From Linyphia triangularis (lineage: Eukaryota; Arthropoda; Arachnida; Araneae; Linyphiidae), in the NCBI GenBank assembly GCA_963978545.1, contig OZ021731.1, forward strand, positions 55,415,242 through 55,479,241: DNA of 64,000 bases, read 5' to 3'. The position numbers and the translations under genes were made by a program. This document shows, piece by piece, positions 49,538 to 61,674 of this stretch (positions are counted from its first letter, which is position 1; each line of letters starts with the position of its first letter). The notes beneath the pieces were generated by a model, which was not told the DNA's origin, did no database searches, and saw only the letters and a program-made list of their open reading frames with translations.

Positions 49538-51418
49538 TTATCTTAATGCTATTGGATGTACAATATTTTTAGTTAATCCTTGAGGCGTATAAACAAACAA
49601 ATTCGATGGTTTTCCAACTCTGGAACACGCAACATATAATTGACCGTGAGAAAAACACGGATTTTCTAAATCTAAGCCACAAATTGTCATCGTTTGGCCT
49701 TGTGACTTATTTATAGTCATAGCATATGCCAAGCGGATTGGAAATTGTAAACGTTTGAATAGTATAGGCGAATCTGAAGGAATCATTGGGATCCGTGGTA
49801 GAAGTACAACCTCACCTTGAAATTTTCCACTCAAAATAGTAGCTTCAAGAATGTTGCCCATGATTTTTTTTATAACTAATCGCGTCCCATTACATAATTT
49901 CGGAGCATTCAAATTTCGAAGCAAAATTATAGGTGAACCAACCTTCAGTCGCAAATTATTTGGTGGCATTCCAGGTAAATCTAATGAATTTAAAAATTCT
50001 ACAGGATAGTTAACAACTTCATCAGGATCAACAACAGTGTCGATCGATTTAAATGTAGTTTCATTACCAGGCAGTAATTGCTGTATTTTGAAATTGATGG
50101 CATCAACATCTAAATTTTTCGCAGCTAAAATTGCTCGCTCTCGTAGCCATCGATGATTAGTACAATTATGTCTCAAATCTGGAAAGATACTGTTTATTAA
50201 CTCATCTTTGGTAGCCACCATGTTGCAAAAATTCTCTGGAAGTCGAATATATTGTGTATCTTCATACAATTCAATTTTACCATTGCCAATATCCAACAAT
50301 TGTTCAGAGAATCTTGACGCTAATGGATCATTTTGAAGTTGAACGCGCATATTAATAGTAAGGCATAATTTGCTAAAACTTCGCCATAGATAAGATTCTT
50401 TTAAACATGCATTTATTTCGTCTGCATATGTCGCGCGTGGAATGACTGGTAATGTTTGTCTGAAATCACCAGACAGCAACAATAGAGCACCACCGAAAAG
50501 CCTAGTATTATCCTTGATATCTTTCAGGGACCTGTCGAGAGCTTCAGGCGAATGCTTGTGGGCCATGGTACATTCATCCCAGATATTAATTTTGCATTTT
50601 CTCAAAACTTGAGCCATGCCTGAATGCTTCTTTATGTTACACATTGCTTCGGGATTTGTGTGAACATTCAAAGGTAATTTAAGCGCTGAATGCGCCGTCC
50701 GTCCACCATCAAGTAACGTTGCTGCGATTCCTGATGAAGCAATAGCCAATGCAATATTATTTTGTGATCGGATGCGCGCAAGTATCAATGAAATGAGGAA
50801 TGTTTTACCAGTACCACCTGGTGCATCCAAAAAAAAGAATCCACCTTGTTGCGCTGCAATTGATACATTAATTTGATCATATACATTTCGTTGCTCAGCA
50901 GTGAGCAATTGTTCATTATTGGCAACAAAAGTAGCCAAAGAAGTTCTATCGAAGTGGTGTTCCCGTTGAACATCGCTGTTGATGGTATTTACTGCTGGGC
51001 GGTTCGGCGCTGGCATGCTGAAATGGATGAGTGGCATATTCGAAATAAGAATACAAATATCCTCAATAATTATTAATGACTCATTATATATTTCTGAGGA
51101 GAATTCAATATTTTGATTTTGATTAGTAATTCTAATCCGATGTAAAATATCCTCACTCATTGAGTCTTTATATTTGTCCCACAAAGCAGATGCTTCAGAC
51201 GGAAAACACGTTGTCAATATTATTGAAAATAATTGACGAATTTGTTGTGGAGATGAGCTCAGTGCTGCATCTGCAAGTGTGAGATCCCAATGGTTATCAT
51301 CCTCCAATAAATGTAACTCACGACACGCATCAAAGAAAGTGTCGTATAAAGTACCATTGACTTTTCGCAAATATCGGAAAGATGTTGGTCCAGGAACGTT
51401 AACCAATAACAAACGCAA
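49538..51418 (-). pseudogene. Helitron helicase (Pif1-like) part of RepHel
   Basis: About 626 codons forming the C-terminal helicase of the Helitron RepHel protein, a 5'-to-3' superfamily 1B DNA helicase that unwinds the donor strand during rolling-circle transposition. Visible motifs: Walker A 'PGGTGKT' (residues 200-206 of this frame), 'NIWDECTMAHK' (Walker B-type), 'GALLLLSGDFRQTLPVIPR' (motif III region), 'TINKSQGQT' (568-576) and 'LYVACSR' near the end. The length and motif set match a complete Pif1-type domain. The frame has no ATG at its left boundary. It is the continuation of the piece at 51399-51920 after a frame change at a 10-bp A run on the plus strand (51417-51426), and the listed first codon is TTG. 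Within its bounds the domain is intact, so inactivation appears recent. Confidence 0.88.
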
Positions 51419-51956
51419 AAAAAAAACATTCGCGTTGCTTAGGATGAACTGTATATATTCGACCTAAAGTATTCGTCATAAATATGTCGGTGAATCCTGG
51501 GACTGGAATGCCTCGTTTCCGTGATTCCCAATTTTTTGATTGTTTATTCCACTTAAAAAATTTAGGAACATCAGTATACATTAATGTCCTTGCGAATTGA
51601 CCAACAACATCTTGTCGGCAACAAAGGTTGAAAAATTCAGTAAGAGTTGTTTTTGGAGCCGTTAAAGCTTGTTGTAGTGCAGTCTGTTCTGTAAAGTAAA
51701 CACGCTGTCCGTTTTCAAGATGCACAGCCAAATGTATAACAGCAGGATCCCTTTCATGTATAGGAAACGAAAAAATGCGCCAAATAGCTTCGTTACTGCT
51801 TATGTATCGACCCATTTGATAACGTGTAATTTCGTCATTGTCATTTACATTTTGAACAGCGAATACAGCTTTATCACTGCCCTTGTGAACATACTTACAA
51901 ATGTATTTTATAGATTTCACTGAACTGCATAGTTCAACGTTTATGTGCGCTTTAGG
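51399..51956 (-). pseudogene. Helitron Rep (tyrosine motif) and linker piece
   Basis: Middle piece of the RepHel protein in a different frame from both neighbours. Near its start is 'KSIKYICKYVHKGSD', which carries the two rolling-circle tyrosines spaced Y-x3-Y used for strand cleavage and joining. The rest is the conserved linker towards the helicase ('GRYISSNEAIWRIF', 'PKFFKWNKQSKNW'). The open frame extends a little upstream of 51920 to the frameshift near 51,955. It ends at the A-run frameshift shared with the helicase piece. Both tyrosines are preserved. Confidence 0.85.
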
Positions 51957-52542
51957 TTTTGCACAGCAATGGTGAATATGGAACTACCCAGCGATTATCA
52001 ATATCTACTCTCACACCGTTTGACAGACTCAATTCATATGATTGACCGCCATTGTCTACGTCTCTAAGCCGGTAAGATGGATAACCGTCAATATTGGTGA
52101 TAGTATCAGATTGGCATGGTTTTGGAAAACGTTTCGTACATTTTCCATTGTCCATACATAGTGACATCATGTTTAGAGTACCACATGGACCATGGATCAT
52201 ATTAGTAGTTACAATGTCAAACAATTCTTGATCAACATTCGGATCTGGAATTTCGGCTGAAATAATTTTGTCGATTTCTTCTGGGCGTACTTTATCCACC
52301 AATCGAATCAAAATATGCGCATGAGGTAAACCTCGTTTTTGCCATTCAACAGAGTAAAGCCAACAACGTGTTTCACCAAATACCGAGTGATGTGTAATCA
52401 AATTCATCAAAGATTTTAATTTTTGTTTAAAAACACGTGCAGTGATATCATGGCGATGCATCGATGTTTGACCTGGCAACAACAAACTTTGAATTTCATC
52501 CCAGTTTGGATTACACGTAAATGTGATAAAAAGATCAATCAA
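51952..52542 (-). pseudogene. Helitron Rep (HUH motif) piece, N-terminally truncated
   Basis: About 196 codons of the Helitron_like_N/Rep region, beginning 'IDLFITFTCNPNW' directly after an in-frame stop. It contains 'GLPHAHILIRL', the HUH metal-binding motif (His74 and His76 of this piece) of rolling-circle endonucleases, and 'GPCGTLN' further on. Full-length Helitron proteins have several hundred residues before this point; here the ~380 bp up to the element's 5' end contain no such coding sequence. The frame closes at a stop near 51,952 caused by a one-base change of frame relative to the next piece. Confidence 0.87.
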
Positions 52543-52917
52543 TTTCTATTCATAGTTAATATTTTAATTAGCACACGACTTAAACGAACACAATAATAAC
52601 ACAAAATTTCAAATATTTTTCTCAATTTGATCGCAGCACCAACTGTCGGGACAAACTGAAATTCAAATAGAATAATATTTAATATTTGATGCTGCGATGG
52701 TAGCGCAGTCTACCGGATCGAATGTAAAACATTTCAAAATTAACAACTACTTAAAAATGAAAAATTAGTTAAATAAACATTTTCCAGTGGACCAAATTGT
52801 GAATCTAAACCATCCTCGAATCCCCGTGAACTCACACAAAAAATTTCATCAAAATCGGTCCAGCCGTCTAGGAGGAGTTCAGTGACATACACACGCACAC
52901 AAGAAATATATATATAC

Positions 52918-53114
<197 letters not shown>

Positions 53115-53187
53115 TTTTTTTTTCTTTTGGCTGAATCCTATACTTTTATTACCCTATGTATTACATATGGGTAATTGAAAGTAAAAA

Positions 53188-54649
53188 ATAATAAAAGCTT
53201 GAAAATAAACTTGCTATTTTATATCATGATTGCTCACTAGTAAAAAGAATGAGTCAACGTTGTATGCTAGACAAAATGTAATTTTGCAGCTGTTTGACCA
53301 AATTGAAAATCAAGATCTGAATTTGATAAAAAATTTATTTTGATAAGAGAAATGATAGAAACGTGAAAGCAACTGTCAATCTTTAATGCTCTGAACCTTT
53401 CTTGATGTTTATTACCTCTTACTCGAAATAAATTTTCCACTTCGGCTATAAAGCCATTTATGTTTCGAAAATATTGATATCTGTTCCCCCATGCAGGTGA
53501 TCAAGTACACCCACTTTATGGTACTGTAAATATAAGATTAAAGCCTCAGTATATGATCACTTAATGAAGGAAATTAAATTTTTAATTTTTATAACTTGGT
53601 AAATAATTATGTGTTTTTCTTTAGAAAGCAAGCAAATAAAAATGTTAAGAACTCGCAAAAAAGGCACCAGTACTAGTACACCCTAATTTTCGTCTACACA
53701 AGTAATTGACATACCAAATGACACAGTTTTTTCGGTAACTTGCTTATTTAGTTCAAAACTAAATATATAAATCTAAATGTATTTTATGAAAGCAATGTAT
53801 AAGTTGTGCGGATTTGCGATGTTATTAAATATTCTTTACAAAAAAAATATATTTTTTAAGGAATCAGGTGTGTAACCAGGGGGAGAGATTTTAGAGTCAG
53901 GACTCCCTTAGGATTCCTAAAATTCAAGTATTTTGTTATATTTGAAAAAGAAACACTTAGCAATCTTACAAAATTGGCAAAGAATACGTTTTTAATCTTC
54001 CATTATTCAAGCAGAGTTTGCTTTCCGTAGTGCACTAAAGTTGTTATTAGGTCCAAGAACTTTAAAGTAAATAAAGGATTTGTAAATCTTATAGCATCAA
54101 AAAGTCATTATGCATTATTTTTTGTCTACTTAAGTAAAATATAAAGTATTGTTTCAACCAAATGAAAAAATACTGATGTTTCCATTTTTGAAATGCTGTT
54201 GTAGAGTTTTAGTGCTACATGCTCTAATATTTACAGCAGCATAAATATTCAAAAATCAGCCTGATATTGGTGTTAGTCCGTTTACCTAAAATATTATTCT
54301 TTCTCTACTTGAATTTAAACAAACAATAAAAAATTCATATTTATTTGTAATTTAGAAAATGTGGATCACATGGGATCTAGATAAAATATTGTTCCATGTT
54401 AGCTTGTTTTGTAAAACTCTAAAACTGGACAAAAACCATTTTAATATGTTACCATATGTGAGTAAGAGATTAAGAAAGAGCAAAAATTTTAATGTCATAA
54501 GACAAATGTGGGATTAGAAAGTTCTGCATGGAAGTTGTTTTTTATACATAGAAATACTGCAGCAAACTTAGGGCTTGTTTTAAAACCCTTCCCACATAAA
54601 TTTTCTGATTTTCTAGTTGCTCCCCTGTGAGGAATCGCCACATTTTTGT
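53188..54649. other. Non-coding DNA, nothing recognised
   Basis: AT-rich sequence with no supportable frame or structure. Confidence 0.4.
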
Positions 54650-55290
54650 GTTTATAATAAATATTTCACTTAAAAACACCCTCAACCACTTTTAAAAACA
54701 CTCATTTCATTTAAAAACTACTAAAGAAAAATAATAACCTTTAAATGTAGTGACACTGACAAAAAGTGATTTAAAGTTTTCAAACGTAAAATAAAAATTA
54801 AAAAAAAAAAAAAAACTATTTATGGTAAATATACATAAATCATACTATTATAAAAATGTGTTATGCTACTTTGTGTAAAGATATAAGTATTTTTATTAAC
54901 AAATATTGTTTGTTACACTTGGTCAACTTATAACTTTAAAGGAGCTTCCTTTTAAGTTAAAAAATGTCTATTCTTGTTTCATATAAAGTCAATAAGCTAT
55001 TAAAAAATACATTGCTCTCTGTTCATTTTAATTTATGGAAGCATGTACGTTTGGAAGCACTATTTAAATCTAAATTAACAGTTATCTTTATAAAGTTATT
55101 ACTGCACTTAATCTCTAACTTCCAAGTAAAAAAACTAAGTCACAGAATATTCATTAAAATAACAATACATTTTGAACCATTGTGTTCAATGTGTTAGGAA
55201 GTATTATTTTCTTACTGGCCAATATTTTTATTATAATATACAAGATTATAAAATGTATCAAATATATATGTGGTGGTGGGAGGGGGGATT
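54650..55290 (+). repeat. Decayed relative of the hAT MITE at 11428
   Basis: In direct orientation it follows the 11428 element over most of its length: 'cacttttaaaaacactca', 'tttaaatgtagtgaca', 'aaaaactatttatggta', 'ctattataaaaatgt', 'aagtcacagaatattcatta', and a G-rich right side. The CAGTG ends and 8-bp duplication are not recognisable, so this is the older copy. Confidence 0.75.
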
Positions 55291-55343
55291 GCACATATCA
55301 CCAATTTTTGTATATATATATTGAAAAAGTATATAATCCAAAT

Positions 55344-56568
55344 AGTTTCCGTACGCCATATGAAAATTAATTCTGGCGTTTTCCACAATAGACTTACAGT
55401 AAATTTTGAAAACTGAAGTGTACGCAAGTGTCATAAAGACATGATAGCAGTAGTTGTTTAATTTTAGCTTGTTGCTGATTGTCTTAAAATGGAATTCCTA
55501 AACCTGTTCTTGAGTTGGTGAATCAGTTATGAAATGATGAATTACCTATGAAAAAAAATTGACGAAATCTTTAATGAATTGAAGTCTAGTACAATATATT
55601 ATTGAAAGACACAGATGTGCTTCAAATTTTTGAGTATAGAGATCGATCAGGAAAATTTTCAAAGCTGAAACGCTTGCATAAAAGAAATATCCTATAGTAA
55701 GGTTCAATATAATCCGCGAATAAGTGCACCTCAAACCGCACATGGCTTAAGACTTTCTAAACACATTGAAGACAATTCCCAAGAGACAATTTATGAGCAC
55801 TGGTTAAGACGTTTTGTGTTGTAATTTCAAGATACACGTAACTATGGTTATTTCCTTCTACATAAAGTAAATTGCCGATACCAGCAGCTCCATACAACCC
55901 CACACCATAACGTCTCCTCCATCGTGTTTGACAGTTCTACATAAATTATAAGTTAACATTTGTTGATTTCGTTTTCTCCTGACCATAACTCTATTATATG
56001 ACCCTTGGATATTTAATTTTAATTCATCACTGAAAAGGACTTTGCAAAATCGATGCTCTTTTTTCTGCTACTTCTTACGGGCTGCATGTCCATTCAGACC
56101 CACTATTTTAATAACATTTCTCACCGTTAAAGATGTCACTTCAATGTTTTTATCAATTTCTAAGCCATGTACGACTTAAGGAAGGTGCACTTATTCTCAG
56201 ATTATCTTGAACCTTACTATAGGATATTTTTTTTGCGCAAGCGTTTTAGCTTTGAAAATTTTCCTGATCGATCTCTATCCTCAAAAATTTGAAGCACATC
56301 GGTGTCTTCCAGTAATATACTGTACTAAACTTAAATTCATTAAAGATTACGCCAAATTTTTTCGTTGATAATCCATCATTTCATAACTGAATCACCAACT
56401 CACGAATAGATTTAGGAACTCCATTTTAAGACGATAAGCTACAAGCTAAAATTAAACAATTGCTGAAATCATGTCTTCAAGATACTTGCGTACACTTCAG
56501 TTTTGAAAATTTAGTGCAAGTCTTTTGTGGAGGACGTCAGAATAAATTTTATATTGCGTAAGGAAACT
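55344..56568 (-). mobile_element. Tc1-like element with ~390-bp inverted repeats
   Basis: The arms 55344-~55736 and ~56174-56568 are reverse complements at high but imperfect identity, sharing for example 'gaagtgtacgcaagt', 'tttaattttagcttgt', 'gatcgatcaggaaaattttc' and 'atatcctatagtaaggttca'. The central ~430 bp carry a Tc1 transposase remnant on the minus strand. Inverted repeats this long are unusual for Tc1 elements, whose ends are often tens to about 200 bp. TA target bases cannot be confirmed on both sides. Confidence 0.82.
55757..56160 (-). pseudogene. Tc1-type transposase remnant
   Basis: Read across frame breaks on the minus strand, the fragment shows family blocks in order: 'GLNGHAARKK', 'VLFSDELKLNIQGS' (containing the second catalytic aspartate), 'VRRKRNQQM', 'VKHDGGDVMVWGCM', then 'YLEITTQNVL' and 'SAHKLSLGN'. 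The N-terminal helix-turn-helix region is largely missing. Coding stops just before the third catalytic segment, where the left inverted-repeat arm begins. It has in-frame stops and cannot encode active transposase. Confidence 0.83.
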
Positions 56569-56778
56569 TTTTTTGCATGGCACTTATCAACATCTCCTAA
56601 ATATTTCAATTTAAATACTTGCTGCGTTTTGTAAAAACACCCATTTATTATAAACTTATTTTAAAGAATCAAATTAAACATATTTCAGAAGTTACTGAAG
56701 ATATGAAGCAAAAGATTAGAAATCATCCTAATTTATTTGTAATTTTAGTTTTCGTGTATGTATGTATGTATGTATGTG

Positions 56779-56856
<78 letters not shown>

Positions 56857-57584
56857 AACAGGAAAGCATTTTATACTATAAAAGGCCAATAACTCAAAAT
56901 GTTCGCCATTAAAAATTTAGACAACAAATCGTCGAAATTGTTTCGATTTTAGAGCAAAAGCAGGTGTTCCCCATTTTACTCCTAATTCTTTACTATCCAA
57001 ACCCCACAGCTGGTCACATTTCGATACAAAAGTATTAAACGATTTGCTCTGACGTATTTGGATGCAACTAAATTTAACCAGTGGCTTGTTTTTAATTTTA
57101 ATGGCGGGTTCGAATATTGTTGAATAACCGATCACTTGGATTTTTACAACTTTATGACATGTTTTGCTACGTTTTCCACTACTCAACAGAATATGTTGTT
57201 TTACAACTTTGCTTGGAGGGGGGGGGGGTAATTCAACTACAAAATTATAAACACACTTCTGTCATATTAAATAAATTTCGTGTTTGGCAATATAATGACA
57301 AGATTTCCTACCAGTTGTTAATATTTTTATTCATAGATTTTCTCCACCAGCTATAACATGATTTGAATCAATCGGTAAGTCAATTAATGGAGATCGAACA
57401 CTTTATTACACTGTAACTAATGGACTAAATAAAATAAACTTGTTAAAATATAATTATTTGTAATAATAATTATTGTTTCCTTAGTCCAAATGTAATTTAT
57501 TGATAGAAATTTTTTATTAATGCCCATTGTTCTTTTAACTAGAGTTCGTACTAGATAGTTATGCAACTATATATAAGCATATAT
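56569..57584. other. Non-coding DNA with (TATG)n/(TA)n tract
   Basis: (TATG)n at about 56,755-56,783 passes into (TA)n to 56,852. A minus-strand 89-codon frame (56,917-57,186) has no recognisable domain. A G run lies near 57,219. Confidence 0.5.
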
Positions 57585-57804
57585 ATATTAAAATACGAAT
57601 ATATATATATTAAAATACGAATATATATATATATTAAAATACGAATAAATATATATTAAAATACGAATAAATATATATATTAAAATACGAATATATATAT
57701 ATATTAAAATACGAATATATATATATATTAAAATACGAATATATATATATTAAAATACGAATATATATATATTAAAATACGAATATATATATATTAAAAT
57801 ACGA

Positions 57805-57806
<2 letters not shown>
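57585..57806. repeat. AT minisatellite, about ten units of 21-26 bp
   Basis: Each unit is 'attaaaatacgaa' followed by a TA stretch of variable length. The constant 13-base core is almost invariant across the array while the TA part varies, consistent with replication slippage. Confidence 0.92.
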
Positions 57807-58481
<675 letters not shown>

Positions 58482-58495
58482 TTTCCCCCTTCTTA
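58482..58495 (-). other. Polypurine tract
   Basis: The minus-strand purine run 'aagaaggggga' followed by 'aa' lies directly against the 3' LTR. This is the standard primer site for plus-strand DNA synthesis in LTR retroelements. Confidence 0.85.
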
Positions 58496-58533
58496 AAGAC
58501 TGCACGTCCCGGGCAGTGAAGTCCTTAAGCCAT

Positions 58534-61173
58534 TCAATGACTTCTACCATAGTATGGGGCTAGCTTATTGTAGTGTACAACTCTAGGTTTACAGGAAGGT
58601 GTCCGTTGAATTCTCACCACGACGTCGTTGATCTTCTTAAGGACCACATACGGCCCTTCCCAGTTCGTCTGGAGCTTAGGGGAGAGTCCTTTCCGACGTT
58701 TAGGATTCCATAACCACACCTTGTCACCTTCCTGGAATGAACGGTCCATGGCCTTGGCATAGTACCGGATCTTCATGCGCTCCGTCATGATGTTGTTTCT
58801 CTCTCTGGCGAACCGATGTACGGCTTCCAAACGTGCCTGCAGATCATCTAGATACTGGACAGGCGAGGAAGGAGTGTCCTGTGGTTGTCCAAAGAGGAGG
58901 TTGCTGGGGAGCCTAAGGTCTCTTCCACACATCGTTAGAGATGGAGAAAATCCGGTGGTCTCGTGAGTTGCACTCCCGTATGCCAACAGAAGCGGTGAAA
59001 GTTTCTGATCCTCATCTTGCTGGTTATATGATTTTGAGATTGTGTCCGAATCATCCGCGGGTGCAGCTGATAGATCAAGGGACCTCCGTTCGATGCTTGT
59101 AACAGGAGTATGGATGTCGATTCCCTCGTCACTAACTTTGTCCATTTCCACATGAACCACTTCCTGGGAGGGTTTCATCAACGTCGCTTTCTTCGGTTCT
59201 CTCTCCGAGGCTGGAGAGGTACTTTCCATAGATGTGGACTCTTCAGCATTATCTATGACATTGTCTTCATGAGCTACAATCCGATATACGCACAGCTCTT
59301 TCATGTCTAGATCGTGCAAAGGAACTTCGCCTCTCCATGTTTGCAGCTGGCTGTTCTCAAAATTCAGCGTAATTCCATTTTTCTTCAAAAAGTCTAGTCC
59401 GAGAATGCACGGATCTACAATTTCGGCAACATAAACGGTGTGCTTGTAGGTGTTAAATCCAAGGGCAATGTCCACTTGCAATTTCCCATGAACAGAGATA
59501 TTAAGACCAGACACAGTTTGTAGAGAAATAAAGGGCGCTGTGTAGAGGAGTCGGCTGTTCAGGCGACGAGCCACGTCCGTCCTTACGATCGTTACGTTCG
59601 CTCCCGAATCGACGATTAGACGACATGGAGTTCCATTGATCCCCCCCTTCACGAATAAACCCTGGTTTCCTCCTTGTCGGGATGAAACGTGAAAACGACT
59701 GGTCGGGGCTTCACCTGTTCTACATTGCAGCTTCTGCCCTGCGAGATGACATCTTCTTAGATTCAGTTGTGGAGAATCCGTGGTAGTGTTATCCCTTCTC
59801 TTTTTCAAATCAAGGCAGTTTCGTCGTAGATGCCCTTCCCGTTTGCAGTGCCAGCAAACGACTCTGGTCCTTCGATCCCTGGCTCCGGGATAGCTTCTCA
59901 TCATTCTATCAATTTTGCTCTCCGGTTCTTGAAGCTTACTGGTGACAAAGTCAGAAGAATCCTCGGCTAATGCACCACGCACATATCGTCGGTCTTTTCC
60001 AGAAGCTAGCTGCGCGGCTTCTACTCTCATGGCGTACACGAGGGCCGACTTCAGGTTTTTGTTTTGGGATAACCTTACCGCCTGCTGCACATCGGGATCT
60101 TGAATAGCGTCGATGAAATACTGCAGAGAAAGATCGTCTCGTACATCCGGGGGACAGTCAGGGAAAGCGAGGAGCGACAGTCTTTCTATATCCGATGCCA
60201 ATTCTTGAAGAGTTTCATCGGCCTTCTGCTGTCTCACTTTCAGTTGCAGTCTGTTGTAATCCTTTAGATGCTGCTCCCCAAACCTTAACTCCAACGCACT
60301 TGCCAGCGCCACGAATTCTCCCCGCTTCTCTTCAGGTAGTGTCTGTAAAATGTCAGCAGCTTCACCTCGAAGAGATGCTGCGAGATGGAATGCCTTCGAA
60401 GTATCGTCCCAACCATTCGCAGAAGCAATAATTTCAAACTGCGTTTGATAAACGCGCCAGGAAGACTTTCCATCAAAAGTGGCCACTTTGATGTTGGAAC
60501 GTGGTGCTAAAACTGCAGTGGAAACCTCCTCCCAGTTCGGTGATGCAGCTGCCACAGTACCGCGAATTTCCAGTTTTCGAAGTTTCTCTTCCATAGCGTC
60601 AATAAACCTTCCCTGTTCTTTTTTCAGGGTGGAAACTTCTTCTTTCATTTCATTTCTAGCAGTCGTGATTTCTCTTTCTATGGTAGATACCTTTTCCTCC
60701 ATTTCATCCCTTACAGCAATGAGAACGTCTTCTTTCACGGAATGCAGGACCGATGATGTTGTCTCCATAATTGTAGATTCTACCATTGAGGCTAGCTCGG
60801 TTTTCATCTCTTCTCTGATCTTGATTGCGGCTGCTGATGTGGACTCGCACTTATCAGCCAACGCTTGCATGTCAGATGACGTTGCGTTTTGCAAAGCTTT
60901 AATATCTAATGATGTCGCTTCTTGACTGGCGGCAATTGCAGCGGCGAGTTCGGCATTAGTCGTTTCTTGACGGGCTTGTCCAGCGGCGATTGTAGCGGCG
61001 AGTTCGGCATTTGTCGTTTCTTGACGCGCTTGACCAGCGGCTATTGTAGCGGCGGTTGATTCTTGTCCAGCTTTTATTTCGGCGGCGGTGGTTTCCTGTT
61101 GGGCCTTCATTCCAACAATCATTTCCATCAACTGCTTCATTTGGTCTTCCATCATTCCTCTAGTTGTCGGCAT
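58534..61173 (-). CDS. Gag-protease-integrase C-terminus fusion polyprotein
   Basis: 879 codons from an ATG (61171-61173) to a TGA. Residues 1 to ~210 are an Ala/Glu/Thr-rich, coiled-coil-like region with an 18-residue tandem repeat near 45-90. Residues ~225-410 are the Gag core ('VATFDGKSSWRVYQTQFE', 'LRGEAADILQTLP'). A CCHC zinc knuckle with C440, C443, H448 and C453 follows. A retropepsin-type aspartic protease follows with D522-S-G at 'LIVDSGANVTIV' and 'ILGLDFL' further on. After an acidic linker, residues ~722-879 are the end of integrase: 'HETTGFSPS' and the GPY-type module around W838 ('NWEGPYVVL'). Reverse transcriptase, RNase H and the catalytic integrase segment are missing, yet the frame is unbroken across the junction. 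Gag could assemble particles; enzyme functions would have to be supplied by another element. Confidence 0.93.
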   Translation of the reverse strand: MPTTRGMMEDQMKQLMEMIVGMKAQQETTAAEIKAGQESTAATIAAGQARQETTNAELAATIAAGQARQETTNAELAAAIAASQEATSLDIKALQNATSSDMQALADKCESTSAAAIKIREEMKTELASMVESTIMETTSSVLHSVKEDVLIAVRDEMEEKVSTIEREITTARNEMKEEVSTLKKEQGRFIDAMEEKLRKLEIRGTVAAASPNWEEVSTAVLAPRSNIKVATFDGKSSWRVYQTQFEIIASANGWDDTSKAFHLAASLRGEAADILQTLPEEKRGEFVALASALELRFGEQHLKDYNRLQLKVRQQKADETLQELASDIERLSLLAFPDCPPDVRDDLSLQYFIDAIQDPDVQQAVRLSQNKNLKSALVYAMRVEAAQLASGKDRRYVRGALAEDSSDFVTSKLQEPESKIDRMMRSYPGARDRRTRVVCWHCKREGHLRRNCLDLKKRRDNTTTDSPQLNLRRCHLAGQKLQCRTGEAPTSRFHVSSRQGGNQGLFVKGGINGTPCRLIVDSGANVTIVRTDVARRLNSRLLYTAPFISLQTVSGLNISVHGKLQVDIALGFNTYKHTVYVAEIVDPCILGLDFLKKNGITLNFENSQLQTWRGEVPLHDLDMKELCVYRIVAHEDNVIDNAEESTSMESTSPASEREPKKATLMKPSQEVVHVEMDKVSDEGIDIHTPVTSIERRSLDLSAAPADDSDTISKSYNQQDEDQKLSPLLLAYGSATHETTGFSPSLTMCGRDLRLPSNLLFGQPQDTPSSPVQYLDDLQARLEAVHRFARERNNIMTERMKIRYYAKAMDRSFQEGDKVWLWNPKRRKGLSPKLQTNWEGPYVVLKKINDVVVRIQRTPSCKPRVVHYNKLAPYYGRSH

Positions 61174-61188
61174 TCAAAATTACGAGAC

Positions 61189-61204
61189 CCCACTTCTGAC
61201 ACCA
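61189..61204 (-). other. Primer-binding site, tRNA-Leu type
   Basis: 'tggtgtcagaagtggg' on the minus strand, one base inside the 5' LTR, is complementary to the 3' end of an animal tRNA-Leu (…cccacttctgaca plus CCA). It implies that host tRNA-Leu primes minus-strand DNA synthesis. Only ~15 bases separate it from the ORF start. Confidence 0.85.
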
Positions 61205-61205
61205 C

Positions 61206-61674
61206 TGTTATGAATTTTTCCACTGAGGCAATGATGGCACAGTTTTCACGGTTTAAAAGTATTTATTCTCTCTTCAGAAAACTCACAAAAATTTATTCAC
61301 AAGCAACAGTTTAATTACTCTCAAGCTTCAACACCAGCTTCAACAAAAATAACTTCGAATTCAGCGATTATTCAAGCTCACTCCAATAGGTAAACAAAGC
61401 GATAAGCTTTCATCGAAGTCCAAAGTCAATCTGAAAACTTTCCCGTTCTCCAGTCTTTTTTTATATACAAGCGCGTGAGACATTCTCGAAATTTCCAGCC
61501 AATTCATCGGAAACGAAATATCTCGAAACTTCTCGAATGCTTTAGGTGTTGCCACCTTTTTCTAACTTGTATAATCGCTATTAATTAATAAATAAAATAA
61601 GATAAAAATAAATTACAATAGAATTGTGAAATAATACGTCACTATTTACAATATATACAGACAATTTGTGCAAC

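Noticed and set aside
60479..60925. 148-codon plus-strand frame opposite Gag
   Set aside because: Ser-rich antisense shadow of the coiled-coil coding region.
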